Positions 8,509 through 16,931 of a DNA stretch of 64,000 nt are shown piece by piece. The notes under the pieces were generated by a model. The model did no database searches, was not told the DNA's origin, and saw only the letters and a list, made by a program, of their open reading frames with translations. This DNA comes from JBBDYH01 sp040901795 (GTDB taxonomy: Bacteria; Planctomycetota; Planctomycetia; Pirellulales; JALHPA01). The position numbers were made by a program, and so were the translations under genes. The stretch covers positions 166,819 to 230,818 of the forward strand of contig JBBDYH010000167.1 of the NCBI GenBank assembly GCA_040901795.1. The letters run 5' to 3'. The first letter of the stretch is position 1; the number at the start of each line of letters is the position of its first letter.

Positions 8509-10707
8509 ATGAACGGCCTTCGCGTGTGGCCCGGTCGGCCGTATCCCCTGGGGGCAACCTGGGATGGGAGCGGGACCAATTTCGCGATTTACTCGGAAAA
8601 CGGCGTCAAGGTTGAACTGTGTTTATTCGACTCTGCGGATGCCGCCAAGGAATCCGCGCGTGTCGAACTGCCCGAGCAGACCGACATGGTCTGGCATGGA
8701 TACCTCCCGGACATGCTGCCGGGACAAATCTACGGATATCGCGTCCACGGCCCCTACGAGCCTGCTAAGGGGCACCGCTTCAACGCGAATAAGGTCCTTT
8801 TCGACCCCTACGCGAAAGCTATCGGTCGCAATGGAAAACTGGCCGACGAGTGCTGGGGCTATAAGCTCAAGGACCCGGCCGCGGATTTGTCGTTCGACAC
8901 GCGCGACAACGCCAGGCACGCGACCTTGGCGGCGGTTGTCGACGAGGCGTTTACGTGGGGCGACGACCGGCCCCCGCAGACGCCCTGGAACAAAACGCTG
9001 ATTTACGAGCTTCACGTGAAGGGCTTTACCAAACTCCATCCGGAAGTGCCCGAAAAGATTCGCGGCAGCTACGCGGGTTTGGGTTCCGAGGCGGCCATTC
9101 TCTATCTGAAAACGCTCGGAGTGACGGCCGTCGAGCTGCTCCCTGTCCATTTTCACCTTGATGATCGGCATCTGACCGATCACGGACTGACCAATTATTG
9201 GGGCTACAACACCTTGGGATTCTTCGCGCCGGAGCATCGCTGGGCTTCGACGGTCGCCGCCGGGGACCAGGTCCGCGAGTTCAAGACCATGGTGCGAAAC
9301 CTCCATGCCGCGGGGATCGAGGTGATCCTCGACGTCGTTTACAACCACACGGCCGAGGGGAACCAGATGGGCCCGACGCTGTCATGGCGCGGGATCGACA
9401 ACGCTGCATACTACCGCCTGGCGCCGGACCCGCGGTACTACATGGATTACACCGGCTGCGGCAACACCTTTGACATGACGAATCCGCGTGTTTTGCAGCT
9501 CATCATGGACAGCCTGCGATATTGGATCACACAGATGCACGTCGACGGGCTCCGCTTCGATTTGGCCAGCACGCTAGCCCGCGAACTGCACGAAGTCGAC
9601 AAGCTGGGCGCTTTCTTCGATATCATCCAGCAAGATCCGATTATTTCCCAAGTTAAGCTCATTGCCGAGCCCTGGGACTTGGGCGAAGGGGGCTACCAGG
9701 TTGGCAATTTCCCCTCATTGTGGTCGGAATGGAACGGGAAATACCGCGATTGTGTACGGCACTTCTGGAAAGGCGACGGGGGTCATGTCTCCGAATTCGC
9801 GACGCGGTTTACCGGCTCGAGTGATCTGTATGAGTGGAGCGGTCGCCGCCCACATGCCAGCATCAACTTCGTCACTTGCCACGACGGCTTCTCACTCCAC
9901 GATCTGGTCTCGTACGACCAGAAACACAACGAGAAAAACCGCGAGAACAATCGCGACGGCCACAATGACAACATCAGTTGGAATTGCGGCGTCGAAGGTC
10001 CTACGAACAAAAAAGAGATCCTGGATCTGCGTTACAAGAAAATGCGCAGTATGTTAAGCACGCTGATCCTTTCGCAAGGCGTGCCAATGCTTTTGGCAGG
10101 CGACGAACTGGCGAACACTCAGTTTGGGAACAATAACGCCTACTGTCAGGATAATGAGATCTCCTGGTTGAAGTGGGAGCTCGATGAGCGGCAACAGCAA
10201 CTGCTGCGCTTCACCCGGCAGGTGATTGAAATTTTCCACAACGAGCCGGTGTTTCATCGACGTCGGTTCTTCCACGGGCAGGCAATTCAGGGTGACGAGG
10301 CCCCAGAAATCGCCTGGCTTGACCCGACGGGCAAGGAAATGACCGCTGAAGCCTGGAAGGCCGGCCACGTCCGCAGTCTTGGCGTGCAGTTGTTCGGCGG
10401 CCAGATCGATGTTGACGAACGCGGCGCGACGATTCTGGCCAACTCCATGCTGGTGCTATTTAACGCCGATCATGCCAACACGATTCCGTTCGTACTTCCA
10501 GCCGTCAGCGAGGACGAGGAGCCGTGGGAACTCTTGTTCGACACCACCGAGGTCACGATCGATACCCCGAGGAAGTGCGACGAAAAGCACTCGCTCAGGC
10601 CGTGCTCGATGTCGCTATTCCGGGCGCCTTTGAAGCAAATGGAACAAGACCCGTTGTTAGGGACGATCCCTGGACGGGAACCGCCGATGAATTTGGCGCG
10701 TTCGTAG
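8509..10707 (+). CDS. glgX: Glycogen debranching enzyme GlgX / isoamylase type
   Basis: GH13_11 enzyme that hydrolyses alpha-1,6 branches of glycogen or limit dextrin. Seen: N-terminal CBM48-like domain (WPGRPYPLGATWDGSGTNFA), then the catalytic barrel with DVVYNHTAEG, nucleophile in GLRFDLAS, acid in LIAEPWDLGEGGY, and FVTCHDGFSLHDL. Its 732 residues are normal for the family. The end (about residue 690 on) is rich in changes compared with usual GlgX tails and runs on past LFRAP, so a late frameshift is possible but not proven. Its product, linear maltodextrin, is the TreY substrate, so glgX and treY make a logical pair (TreX/TreY). Confidence 0.94.
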   Translation: MNGLRVWPGRPYPLGATWDGSGTNFAIYSENGVKVELCLFDSADAAKESARVELPEQTDMVWHGYLPDMLPGQIYGYRVHGPYEPAKGHRFNANKVLFDPYAKAIGRNGKLADECWGYKLKDPAADLSFDTRDNARHATLAAVVDEAFTWGDDRPPQTPWNKTLIYELHVKGFTKLHPEVPEKIRGSYAGLGSEAAILYLKTLGVTAVELLPVHFHLDDRHLTDHGLTNYWGYNTLGFFAPEHRWASTVAAGDQVREFKTMVRNLHAAGIEVILDVVYNHTAEGNQMGPTLSWRGIDNAAYYRLAPDPRYYMDYTGCGNTFDMTNPRVLQLIMDSLRYWITQMHVDGLRFDLASTLARELHEVDKLGAFFDIIQQDPIISQVKLIAEPWDLGEGGYQVGNFPSLWSEWNGKYRDCVRHFWKGDGGHVSEFATRFTGSSDLYEWSGRRPHASINFVTCHDGFSLHDLVSYDQKHNEKNRENNRDGHNDNISWNCGVEGPTNKKEILDLRYKKMRSMLSTLILSQGVPMLLAGDELANTQFGNNNAYCQDNEISWLKWELDERQQQLLRFTRQVIEIFHNEPVFHRRRFFHGQAIQGDEAPEIAWLDPTGKEMTAEAWKAGHVRSLGVQLFGGQIDVDERGATILANSMLVLFNADHANTIPFVLPAVSEDEEPWELLFDTTEVTIDTPRKCDEKHSLRPCSMSLFRAPLKQMEQDPLLGTIPGREPPMNLARS

Positions 10708-11258
10708 GACTATTCGAGGGTCTCAGGTTTGTGCCTTTTGCACCACCCGGGTCGCCAAAGGAGACGGTCGCTGCAGCTTCACCTCCGCGATTCGCGCTGT
10801 CCCGTACTCGGTCCAAAGCTCGCAAGGTGCGGCACGTCCGCCAAGGCGGCCTAATGCGTCCGGAATGTCCAGCCGCGCGCCGTTTCGCTTGCGCCTCGGT
10901 CTAAAGATATCGGTGAACATGGCTTACTTTGCCTTTTCGTCGCCCTCGGGGCTACCTGCCAACTGCCGCTTTGTGTTCGAAGGCGAGCACTTTCTGTACC
11001 GCCAAGTTCACTCTGCCTGCCCTTAATCGACGCTTCCAAGGGGGCGGGTGGGGCGAGCACGCCTGGCTGGCCAACAAACGAACACGGGGCACGACGCTTC
11101 GGCTCGAAATGCGGCCCTAAATCGCTAATGTTTGTGGCTTTTCCGCTTCACCGCGTCCGGTGGACTTCCAGGGCACACGATGTGCTCAAAGATTCCCAGG
11201 ATAACCGCGCAAATCGTGCGGAAACTGGTCGCATTTTGGGTATACAAAGGAGAAGACG
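10708..11258. other. 550-bp gap upstream of the glycine-rich protein gene
   Basis: No convincing ORF: the short open frames have no domain signal or ribosome site. The only element recognised is the sigma-54-like site at 11170-11186. Confidence 0.5.
11170..11186 (+). promoter_or_regulatory. Sigma-54-type promoter upstream of the glycine-rich protein gene
   Basis: AGGGCACACGATGTGCT keeps GGCAC and TGC with GG and GC 10 bases apart, and its -12 box (TGTGCT) is the same as that at 4046. Predicted transcription start is about 60 bases before the ATG at 11259. Confidence 0.5.
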
Positions 11259-12149
11259 ATGAAGGCAAAACTGTTTTCAGCCGTAGGCGCCCTGGCTTTT
11301 GCCATGTCGAGTTGGGCGGTCGCCCAGCAGGCGGATGTAGGCGCGCAAGCAGGCGGACAAGTCGAGGCTGATGCTCGCATCAATGCGCAGCAACCAGGCG
11401 TACAAGGCGATGTTGGAGCTCGAGGACAGGCCGATGTGGATGCTGACCGGGGCCGTGCCGATGTTGACGCTCGCATCGATGCCCAGGCCGATCGACGCGA
11501 GGATCGGCGCGAAGACCGAATCGATCGGCGCGAAGACCGCATCGAGCGACAAGCCGATCGCTTCGACGACCGTGACCGGGATGCAGCCTCTGGCCGATTG
11601 GACGATCGCGAAGATCGGGACCGATTCGAGGGCCGCGTGGAAGGCCGCATTGGCGCGAGCAGCGACCAATGGCGTTATCGCCATCACAATGGACAGTGGT
11701 GGTACTGGCTTCCCAGCAACAGTTGGGTAGTTTGGTCCGGCAACACGTGGGTCCCGTATGAAACCTGGCGGACGACGTACGTGCCCAGCACGACCGTGTA
11801 CACACCAAGCCAAACCATCTACTACGGCAGCCCCGGCTACCGCGGCGGTGGCTATGGCGGTGGTTACTACGATTCGCAGTTTTACGGTGGCAGCTATGGC
11901 CGACCCGGCCGTTACTATAGCGGCTATCGTGGTGGCGGTTACGGCGGTTATGGCGGCGGATATGGTGGGTATGGCGGCTATGGCGGCTATGGCGGCTATG
12001 GCGGCTATGGTCGTGGATATGGCGGCCGAGGATTTGATCGTGGCGCAGCCGAAGGCGCTGGCATTGGCGGCGCGATTGGAGGCGCTCTGGGCGGCCGCGG
12101 CGGAGCAGATATCGGCGCCGGCATCGGTGCGGCGATTGGCCGCGACTAG
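11259..12149 (+). CDS. Secreted glycine/tyrosine-rich protein with Arg/Asp-rich segment
   Basis: 296 residues in clear zones. A signal peptide (MKAKLFSAVGALAFAMSSWAVA) is followed by a zone of acidic/Gln repeats with QADVDA-type units (about 25-75) and a highly charged RED/DRR zone, probably helical (75-125). Next is an aromatic block (WRYRHHNGQWWYWLPSNSWVVW) seen in other planctomycete secreted proteins, then a GGYGGYGG low-complexity region (about 185-255) and a glycine-zipper tail (GAGIGGAIGGALGG) that could insert in or line a membrane. AAAGGAG precedes the ATG. Function unknown; zones suggest an envelope or matrix protein. A long reverse-strand open frame over this gene is only a shadow of the repeats. 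Terminator at 12207. Confidence 0.75.
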   Translation: MKAKLFSAVGALAFAMSSWAVAQQADVGAQAGGQVEADARINAQQPGVQGDVGARGQADVDADRGRADVDARIDAQADRREDRREDRIDRREDRIERQADRFDDRDRDAASGRLDDREDRDRFEGRVEGRIGASSDQWRYRHHNGQWWYWLPSNSWVVWSGNTWVPYETWRTTYVPSTTVYTPSQTIYYGSPGYRGGGYGGGYYDSQFYGGSYGRPGRYYSGYRGGGYGGYGGGYGGYGGYGGYGGYGGYGRGYGGRGFDRGAAEGAGIGGAIGGALGGRGGADIGAGIGAAIGRD

Positions 12150-12206
12150 TGTCGTGTCAGCGTTATTTTCGTGTGCCAACTGCTTTGCCAGTGCGAATGG
12201 CAGGTC

Positions 12207-12238
12207 GCTCCGCCGGTTCCGACCGGCGGAGCTTTTTT
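12207..12238 (+). terminator. Strong rho-independent terminator
   Basis: GCTCCGCCGGT and ACCGGCGGAGC pair perfectly (11 bp) around a TCCG loop and are followed by six T. It lies 57 bases after the glycine-rich protein stop. Confidence 0.95.
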
Positions 12239-12260
12239 GATTATTTCGGAGGCCAAAGCT

Positions 12261-12620
12261 ATGAATGCTCAAACAGAAGACGTTTGCGGTCGACCAATCT
12301 CATTATCGCCAGCCTGCGATGAGACAAACGTGCATCGAACGACGAGCGCGGAAACTTGGGCACAATTGCTCGGCGGTATGTATTTAGTTGCCACGGGCAT
12401 ACGGGGAAACAGTTTCAGCGGGGGCGTCATGGCGTCCTTGGGAAGTTGCCTGGCGTATCGGGGAGCTGTTTGCCTGTTAGGCGGTCCCTCGATCACGGGG
12501 CGGTCGCCAAAGATCGCCGAACGCCCTGACCCGGCGGTGGTGGATAACCCGGTTGATGAAGCCTCGTGGGAATCGTTTCCTGCCAGCGACTCGCCGGTCT
12601 TCAGCGGGATCACGAAATAA
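12261..12620 (+). CDS. Small protein with DUF2892-like hydrophobic hairpin and VDEAS-SFPASD tail
   Basis: 119 residues. The middle (AQLLGGMYLVATGIR then GGVMASLGSCLAYRGAVCLLGG) looks like the glycine-rich hydrophobic hairpin of DUF2892/YgaP-type proteins. The last 25 residues carry VDEASWESFPASDSP, a tail found on many small stress-associated bacterial proteins. CGGAGG lies 8 bases before the ATG at 12261. The strong terminator just upstream implies its own promoter, which I did not find. Function unknown; the tail motif and the company suggest a general stress protein (inference). Confidence 0.65.
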   Translation: MNAQTEDVCGRPISLSPACDETNVHRTTSAETWAQLLGGMYLVATGIRGNSFSGGVMASLGSCLAYRGAVCLLGGPSITGRSPKIAERPDPAVVDNPVDEASWESFPASDSPVFSGITK

Positions 12621-12633
12621 AAGGTCCCGCCGC

Positions 12634-14709
12634 TCAGTCGGCCTGTGCCGTATCGGCGGTCAATTTCCAGCAACGCAGCACTTCAGCAACGCTCCAGGCC
12701 TGGGACACGCAACCGCGAGGTGTATAAGGGGCTTCGGCGTCGAAAATCTCGCTCATGCTTCCGACGCAGGCCTCGTGGAGGTGTGCAACGAAGCCCTCGA
12801 GGAACGCGCGCACGGTGTCGCGTTCGCCGGGATGGGTCTTCATCCAGGCATCCACAAGCGGGCCCACTAGCCAGCCCCAAACGGTGCCTTGATGATACGC
12901 TGCGTCGCGCGCGCGGAGGTCACCGTCATACTTCGCGACGTAGTTCGGTTCACCCGGCGCCAATGAGCGCAATCCCATGGGCGTGAGCAGCGTTTCCAGC
13001 GACGTTTTTACAACCGGCTCCCAGCGAGCCTGCTGCAGAACGGGGTTTGGAAGCGCGATCGAAAAAAGCTGATTGGGACGAATGCTCGCGTCGTCGCCCG
13101 TTGGCCCGTCCACAACGTCGTAGAGGCATTGCTTCGGCCCATTCCAAAACCGCTGATTGAACGAGCGCTCGGCACGCAGCGCGTGGCCATCGACGTCGTT
13201 GGCGCGGGAAGTCTCGCCGAGCTCGGCCAGCCAGGTGGAATACAGTCGCAAAGCGTTATACCAGAGTGCGTTGATCTCAACCGCTTTTCCGCGGCGAGGC
13301 GTGACAACCCAGTCGCCCACCTTGGCATCCATCCATGTGAGCTGATAGCCTTCGGCGCCTTGGCTCAAGAGGCCGTCGTCTCGGTCGACGCCGATTCCAA
13401 ACCGGGTTCCGCGAAGGTGAGAGTCGACAATCTCTCCCAGAGTCGGCATCAACAGTTGCAAGATTTCGCGGTCGTTGGTCCAGGCCACATAGCGGTCCAA
13501 CGCATGAAAGAACCACAGAGTGGCGTCGGCAGTGTGGTAGAGTCCCTCGCGTTCTCCCTCGGGAAACAGGTTTGGAATCAGACCGTCGCGCACGTGGCGC
13601 GCGAAGGTACGGAGAATGTACTTCGCTTCCTGATGCCTTCCTGTCGCTAGCGTCAGACCCTCGAGACTGATCATCGTGTCGCGGCCCCAATCAGTGAACC
13701 AATGGTAACCCGCGATCACAGTCCGCGCCTCATCGCCCGCCGCGTGGGCCATCGCCACATCCGCCGTTCGCGCAACGGGAGCGACAATGAACTGGTCCGC
13801 GGCTAAAACCAGATGCCTGGCGACTTCATCACTTTCCGGCGACTGCGCCATCAGACGAGCCCGTCGTTCCTCTTCGGCTGCCAGACTTTCCTCGCTGGTC
13901 ATCGCCAGCACCGTGTCCCACTCGTCCGTGGACGCTAAGAGAGTAGCCGCTTCCCCGGCGGTCAGATCGGCCTCAAAGAATCCGGGCGACCAGAGCGGGC
14001 CGCTCGATTCATATCCGCGTGCTGCTTCAACGCGATAATGCACGGTCCGCACGTGTCCGCCGTCCAACACCAGTCTCCGGCGCCGTCCTTCCATTTGCAG
14101 GCGCAGCGGCGGCAACGACGGAGCATGGACCTCGACTCGATCCCCGAGAGAGGTCACCATATACGGACTATCGAGCGGTTGAGAAACGGAGTCTTCGTGA
14201 TGGCGACAGCGAAAAGCAGGACGCACACTGAGCTTAAATGGAGTCGCCGATTCCAGCGCACGGTAGGCGACGCGGACCGTATTGGTCTGATAGCCAAACC
14301 AGATCTGCTTCTCGAGTAGACAACCATCCAACTCGTAATGCCACACGGGTAGACCGCCGCGCAGAAAGAAGGATTTAAGATGCCGGCAGAGTCGCTGAGA
14401 GAGCCCGTGCGGCGTTTCTTCGCCCGTCAGCAAGACACTTTCGCCGCCAGGAAACCAAAGTTCCTCATGCAGATGGTTAAGCATCACCATCCGACCAAAC
14501 GGCGCCGGCAACGCCGCGGTCAGCAGACCGTGATAGCGCCGCGTACTTACGCCGGCGACGGTTCCCGAGGCATACCCGCCCAGGCCGTTTGTAACTAACC
14601 ATTCCAGCCGCAGTAAGCGCTCATTATCGGGCGGTTCCTCGGCCCAAATCGACGGATTGACGTGAAGTTCCAGCGTCTCAGCCACCGTTGACGGCATAGA
14701 ACGCCCCAT
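12634..14709 (-). CDS. Amylo-alpha-1,6-glucosidase (archaeal-type glycogen debranching enzyme)
   Basis: 691 residues with an N-terminal GDE_N_bis-type beta domain (EWLVTNGLGGYASGTVAGVSTRRYHG, with NHLHEELW) and a C-terminal (alpha/alpha)6 barrel of the GH133/GDE_C type (WFTDWGRDTMISLEGL, LTWMDAK, QGTVWGWLVGPLVDAW). It would remove single alpha-1,6-glucosyl stubs from glycogen, which complements GlgX-type isoamylase. Start at 14709; an ATG four codons in (14697) is equally possible. A sigma-54-like element lies 40 bases upstream on the same strand. It points toward the small 119-residue gene and away from the Hpt gene, so this intergenic region is a divergent promoter region. Confidence 0.92.
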   Translation of the reverse strand: MGRSMPSTVAETLELHVNPSIWAEEPPDNERLLRLEWLVTNGLGGYASGTVAGVSTRRYHGLLTAALPAPFGRMVMLNHLHEELWFPGGESVLLTGEETPHGLSQRLCRHLKSFFLRGGLPVWHYELDGCLLEKQIWFGYQTNTVRVAYRALESATPFKLSVRPAFRCRHHEDSVSQPLDSPYMVTSLGDRVEVHAPSLPPLRLQMEGRRRRLVLDGGHVRTVHYRVEAARGYESSGPLWSPGFFEADLTAGEAATLLASTDEWDTVLAMTSEESLAAEEERRARLMAQSPESDEVARHLVLAADQFIVAPVARTADVAMAHAAGDEARTVIAGYHWFTDWGRDTMISLEGLTLATGRHQEAKYILRTFARHVRDGLIPNLFPEGEREGLYHTADATLWFFHALDRYVAWTNDREILQLLMPTLGEIVDSHLRGTRFGIGVDRDDGLLSQGAEGYQLTWMDAKVGDWVVTPRRGKAVEINALWYNALRLYSTWLAELGETSRANDVDGHALRAERSFNQRFWNGPKQCLYDVVDGPTGDDASIRPNQLFSIALPNPVLQQARWEPVVKTSLETLLTPMGLRSLAPGEPNYVAKYDGDLRARDAAYHQGTVWGWLVGPLVDAWMKTHPGERDTVRAFLEGFVAHLHEACVGSMSEIFDAEAPYTPRGCVSQAWSVAEVLRCWKLTADTAQAD

Positions 14710-14747
14710 GCGAGAGAATTGTCTTAGGGGAAGGGGGTGCAGGAGTT

Positions 14748-14764
14748 AGCAAGTCCGATGCCTG
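14748..14764 (-). promoter_or_regulatory. Sigma-54-type promoter for the debranching enzyme (minus strand)
   Basis: Minus-strand CAGGCATCGGACTTGCT keeps GGCA and CTTGCT with GG and GC 10 bases apart. Transcription would start about 28 bases before the ATG at 14709, a natural leader length. Confidence 0.5.
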
Positions 14765-14823
14765 AGGACAGAACGTCCTTGGATCACCGCAACTTTGTTG
14801 ATGGTTCGGCATATGGCCAATAC

Positions 14824-14840
14824 AAGGCATGGGAATTGCG
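14824..14840 (+). promoter_or_regulatory. Sigma-54-type promoter upstream of the Hpt gene
   Basis: AAGGCATGGGAATTGCG keeps GGCA and ATTGC with GG and GC 10 bases apart. It is back to back with the minus-strand element at 14748-14764, about 60 bases away. It predicts a leader of about 170 bases that contains the hairpin at 14916-14945. Confidence 0.45.
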
Positions 14841-14915
14841 ATTTTGCGCGTAAGTCTTGTCAGGGAAGTGTTTTTGATTGAATCTCGTCCAGCTTGGCCT
14901 TTTCGGGGTCAAAGT

Positions 14916-14945
14916 GATGGGTCGGTTTTTACCAAGCGACCCGTC
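14916..14945 (+). other. 9-bp hairpin in the leader of the Hpt gene
   Basis: GATGGGTCG pairs with CGACCCGTC (one G-T pair) around a 12-base loop (GTTTTTACCAAG). No T-tract follows, so it is not a standard terminator. It could be an mRNA structure or a dyad operator for a DNA-binding protein. Confidence 0.35.
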
Positions 14946-15018
14946 GCCCTAGGTCTTGGGTAAGTCAAACGGATTTGAAAATTCTTATAAGGCGCCGAGT
15001 TGAGTTAAAATCTTGTAA

Positions 15019-15831
15019 ATGAACTCCACCAATTCAGCCTCGCCGGGCCGCCGGCAATTGAAGATCCTTTTCATTCGACCAGGCAATGGACGGCTCTCAG
15101 ACGCAGGAGAGAGGTTGGTCGCCGCCGGTCACATCGTCACAGAAGCCAAGGGAGGCGATGACGCCGCGCGGATTCTTCGCAGCCGCCCGGTTAACCTCGT
15201 GCTCGTCGAGGGCGGCCACGATTCGCTGGCGTTGCTGGAAGTCGCTGCCAGCTTGAGAAGCGCCAGCGGGCGTGTTTCCATCCGCTATACGCCGATTTTC
15301 GTATTGACCGATCGGCCGCCGTTATCGCCGCTAGGGCCGGCGTACATCGATGGGATCCTTTCCTCCCCGCTCAACAACGACACGCTCGTTGCGGCGTACC
15401 TCGAATTCCTCTCCGATTCGCTGAGCGGAGCGAAGCGAGCTGCTGAAACGACACCATGTTGTGAAATCGACGCTGCCATCGATCGGCTGGGGGGAGATGT
15501 GGAGTTGTATCAAGATCTTGTTGATCGTTTCCTGGATGATACTGCCGGGATCCGCCAGCGAGTCGAGACGGCCATCGACACGCGCGATGCCCCGATGTTG
15601 CACAGCGCTTCGCACAGCCTGAAGGGCCTGGCGGCCAGTATCGGCGCCGCCACTGTCGCGGCGGCGCTCGCCGAGCTCGAGGAGCTTGGGCGGACCGGCG
15701 ATTTTGAGGGCGTGGTAAGTGCCTGGCAACAATTTCGAATCGAGATGGAGCGGACGGCCGATGAATTGGCGGACTATCATCGCAGCAGCTCCGTCACGCC
15801 GGCGTTTCGACCGAACAGTGCCTCGTCGTAG
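15019..15831 (+). CDS. Degenerate receiver plus Hpt phosphotransfer protein
   Basis: 270 residues. Residues 14-125 fold like a response-regulator receiver (LKILFIRPGNGRLSDAGERL, RPVNLVLVEGG, TPIFVLTDR). The phospho-acceptor Asp is missing, because the position after LVLV is Glu-Gly-Gly. Residues 147-255 are an Hpt four-helix domain with HSLKGLAASIGA (phospho-His 199), so the protein can probably carry but not receive phosphate by its own receiver. It is a plausible relay partner for the hybrid kinase at 1031-3835, whose receiver ends without an Hpt (inference). No clear ribosome site; the ATG is the first in the frame. Confidence 0.82.
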   Translation: MNSTNSASPGRRQLKILFIRPGNGRLSDAGERLVAAGHIVTEAKGGDDAARILRSRPVNLVLVEGGHDSLALLEVAASLRSASGRVSIRYTPIFVLTDRPPLSPLGPAYIDGILSSPLNNDTLVAAYLEFLSDSLSGAKRAAETTPCCEIDAAIDRLGGDVELYQDLVDRFLDDTAGIRQRVETAIDTRDAPMLHSASHSLKGLAASIGAATVAAALAELEELGRTGDFEGVVSAWQQFRIEMERTADELADYHRSSSVTPAFRPNSASS

Positions 15832-15860
15832 GGGGCCGCACGACCGTCGAATCGTCACTT

Positions 15861-15877
15861 TCGGCATAGGAAGTGCA
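15861..15877 (+). promoter_or_regulatory. Sigma-54-type promoter upstream of the YqjD-like operon
   Basis: TCGGCATAGGAAGTGCA keeps GGCA and TGCA with GG and GC 10 bases apart. It resembles the site at 14824 (GGCAT-GGAA-TGC in both). The start is predicted about 75 bases before the ATG at 15964. Confidence 0.45.
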
Positions 15878-15963
15878 TCAATCTCCGCTCAAGAAAAGGC
15901 GAGGGAACCTGGCAACTCGTTTCATTCGCGTATTTGAAATACGGCCAGCAAAAGGAGGTTTTT

Positions 15964-16260
15964 ATGGCGGCTCATTCATCCAGACCGATCACCGATCGCG
16001 GGGGCATGGAGAGCGTGCGAGAAAAAGCGGGCGACATCAAGTCCAGTTTGCAAGACATGGGTTCCACCGCCAAACAAATGGCGCAAGAGCAATTCGAGGG
16101 CGTTCGCGACACGATGTCGACCTATTACGAGCAAGGCCGCGAACGTGCGATGGACCTCGAGCAGTCGCTCGAGAATCGGGTTCGCGAAAGGCCGATCAGT
16201 TCCATCCTCGTCGCAACGGGGCTGGGCTTTTTGATCGGCATGCTTTGGATGCGGAAGTAA
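15964..16260 (+). CDS. DUF883/YqjD-like membrane-anchored protein
   Basis: 98 residues: an amphipathic helical region (VREKAGDIKSSLQDMGSTAK then QFEGVRDTMSTYYEQGRERA) ending in ENRVRERPISSILVATGLGFLIGMLWMRK. This is the hallmark of the ElaB/YqjD/DUF883 family: a long helix with a C-terminal glycine-containing transmembrane anchor. In E. coli these stationary-phase proteins bind ribosomes at the inner membrane (family knowledge). AAGGAGG sits 5 bases before the ATG. First gene of a three-gene run that resembles yqjD-yqjE-yqjK. Confidence 0.85.
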   Translation: MAAHSSRPITDRGGMESVREKAGDIKSSLQDMGSTAKQMAQEQFEGVRDTMSTYYEQGRERAMDLEQSLENRVRERPISSILVATGLGFLIGMLWMRK

Positions 16261-16394
16261 CTTCATTTGGGTGTCCTGGGCTATCGGGCAGTGTTTCAAA
16301 GCGGATCATCCGCCACGAAAACGCCGCCCGGTAGCCTTTTTCTTTCTCGACGAGTTTTCACAGGCTGCCATTCTCTTTAGCAGGACCCCTGGTC

Positions 16395-16931
16395 ATGATT
16401 GGAAACGGGGTAGATCGCCAGGCGCCTCAGACCGAATCGCAAAGCATTCCCAGCGATCAACGTTCGGAAGATGGCGAAGCGAGAAAAGGCTTCGGACCTC
16501 CTCACCCGTTCGACGGGATATTCAAGCAGGTTCGTGAAGTCGTTGAGTACGCCAATTTCTATGTGGAAGCCCGCAAGGACATACTGCGGGCCACCGTCCG
16601 GAGCCTGATCTGGAAGGCGATCGCCGGGATTGTGGCCGCCTTGGCAGGCGTCACGGTGATCATCGTGGCCGTTGTGTATCTCCTGAGCGGCATCGCGCAC
16701 GGTCTGGGCCGCCTGTTGGGAGATCAACTCTGGCTCGGTGAGTTGACGACGGGCGCCGCGATATTCCTTGTGCTGATTTTCTCGGGATGGGTTGTCATCC
16801 GGTCGATGAATCGAAAAGCTCGCGAAAGGACCATCGGAAAATATGAACGCCGACAGCAACAGCAACGGGAGCGCTTCGGCCACTCCGCAACCGAACGAGC
16901 GCAACAGATACAGCAAACTTACCGAGGCTGA
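16395..16931 (+). CDS. DUF1469/YqjE-like (phage holin superfamily 6 fold) membrane protein
   Basis: 178 residues. After a polar N-terminus comes EYANFYVEARKDILRATVRSLIWKAIAGIVAALAG, split over two lines of the same helix-turn pattern used by DUF1469. Two transmembrane helices follow (about 70-97 and 112-137), and the tail is long, basic and Gln-rich (RRQQQQRERFGH). YqjE-type proteins carry this holin-like hairpin. The next gene starts inside this one (overlap 89 bases in another frame), so translation may be coupled. The gap of 134 bases from the YqjD-like gene holds no obvious promoter. Confidence 0.75.
   Translation: MIGNGVDRQAPQTESQSIPSDQRSEDGEARKGFGPPHPFDGIFKQVREVVEYANFYVEARKDILRATVRSLIWKAIAGIVAALAGVTVIIVAVVYLLSGIAHGLGRLLGDQLWLGELTTGAAIFLVLIFSGWVVIRSMNRKARERTIGKYERRQQQQRERFGHSATERAQQIQQTYRG

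Noticed and set aside
11277..12272. 331-codon open frame on the minus strand
   Set aside because: It is antisense to the glycine-rich gene. The GGY/GC-rich repeats keep the opposite frame open, and its protein is pure Ala/Ile/Thr low complexity.
15906..15925. Second sigma-54-like site near the YqjD-like gene (CTGGCAACTCGTTTCA)
   Set aside because: Good -24 box but no GC at the -12 position; the site at 15861 fits better.
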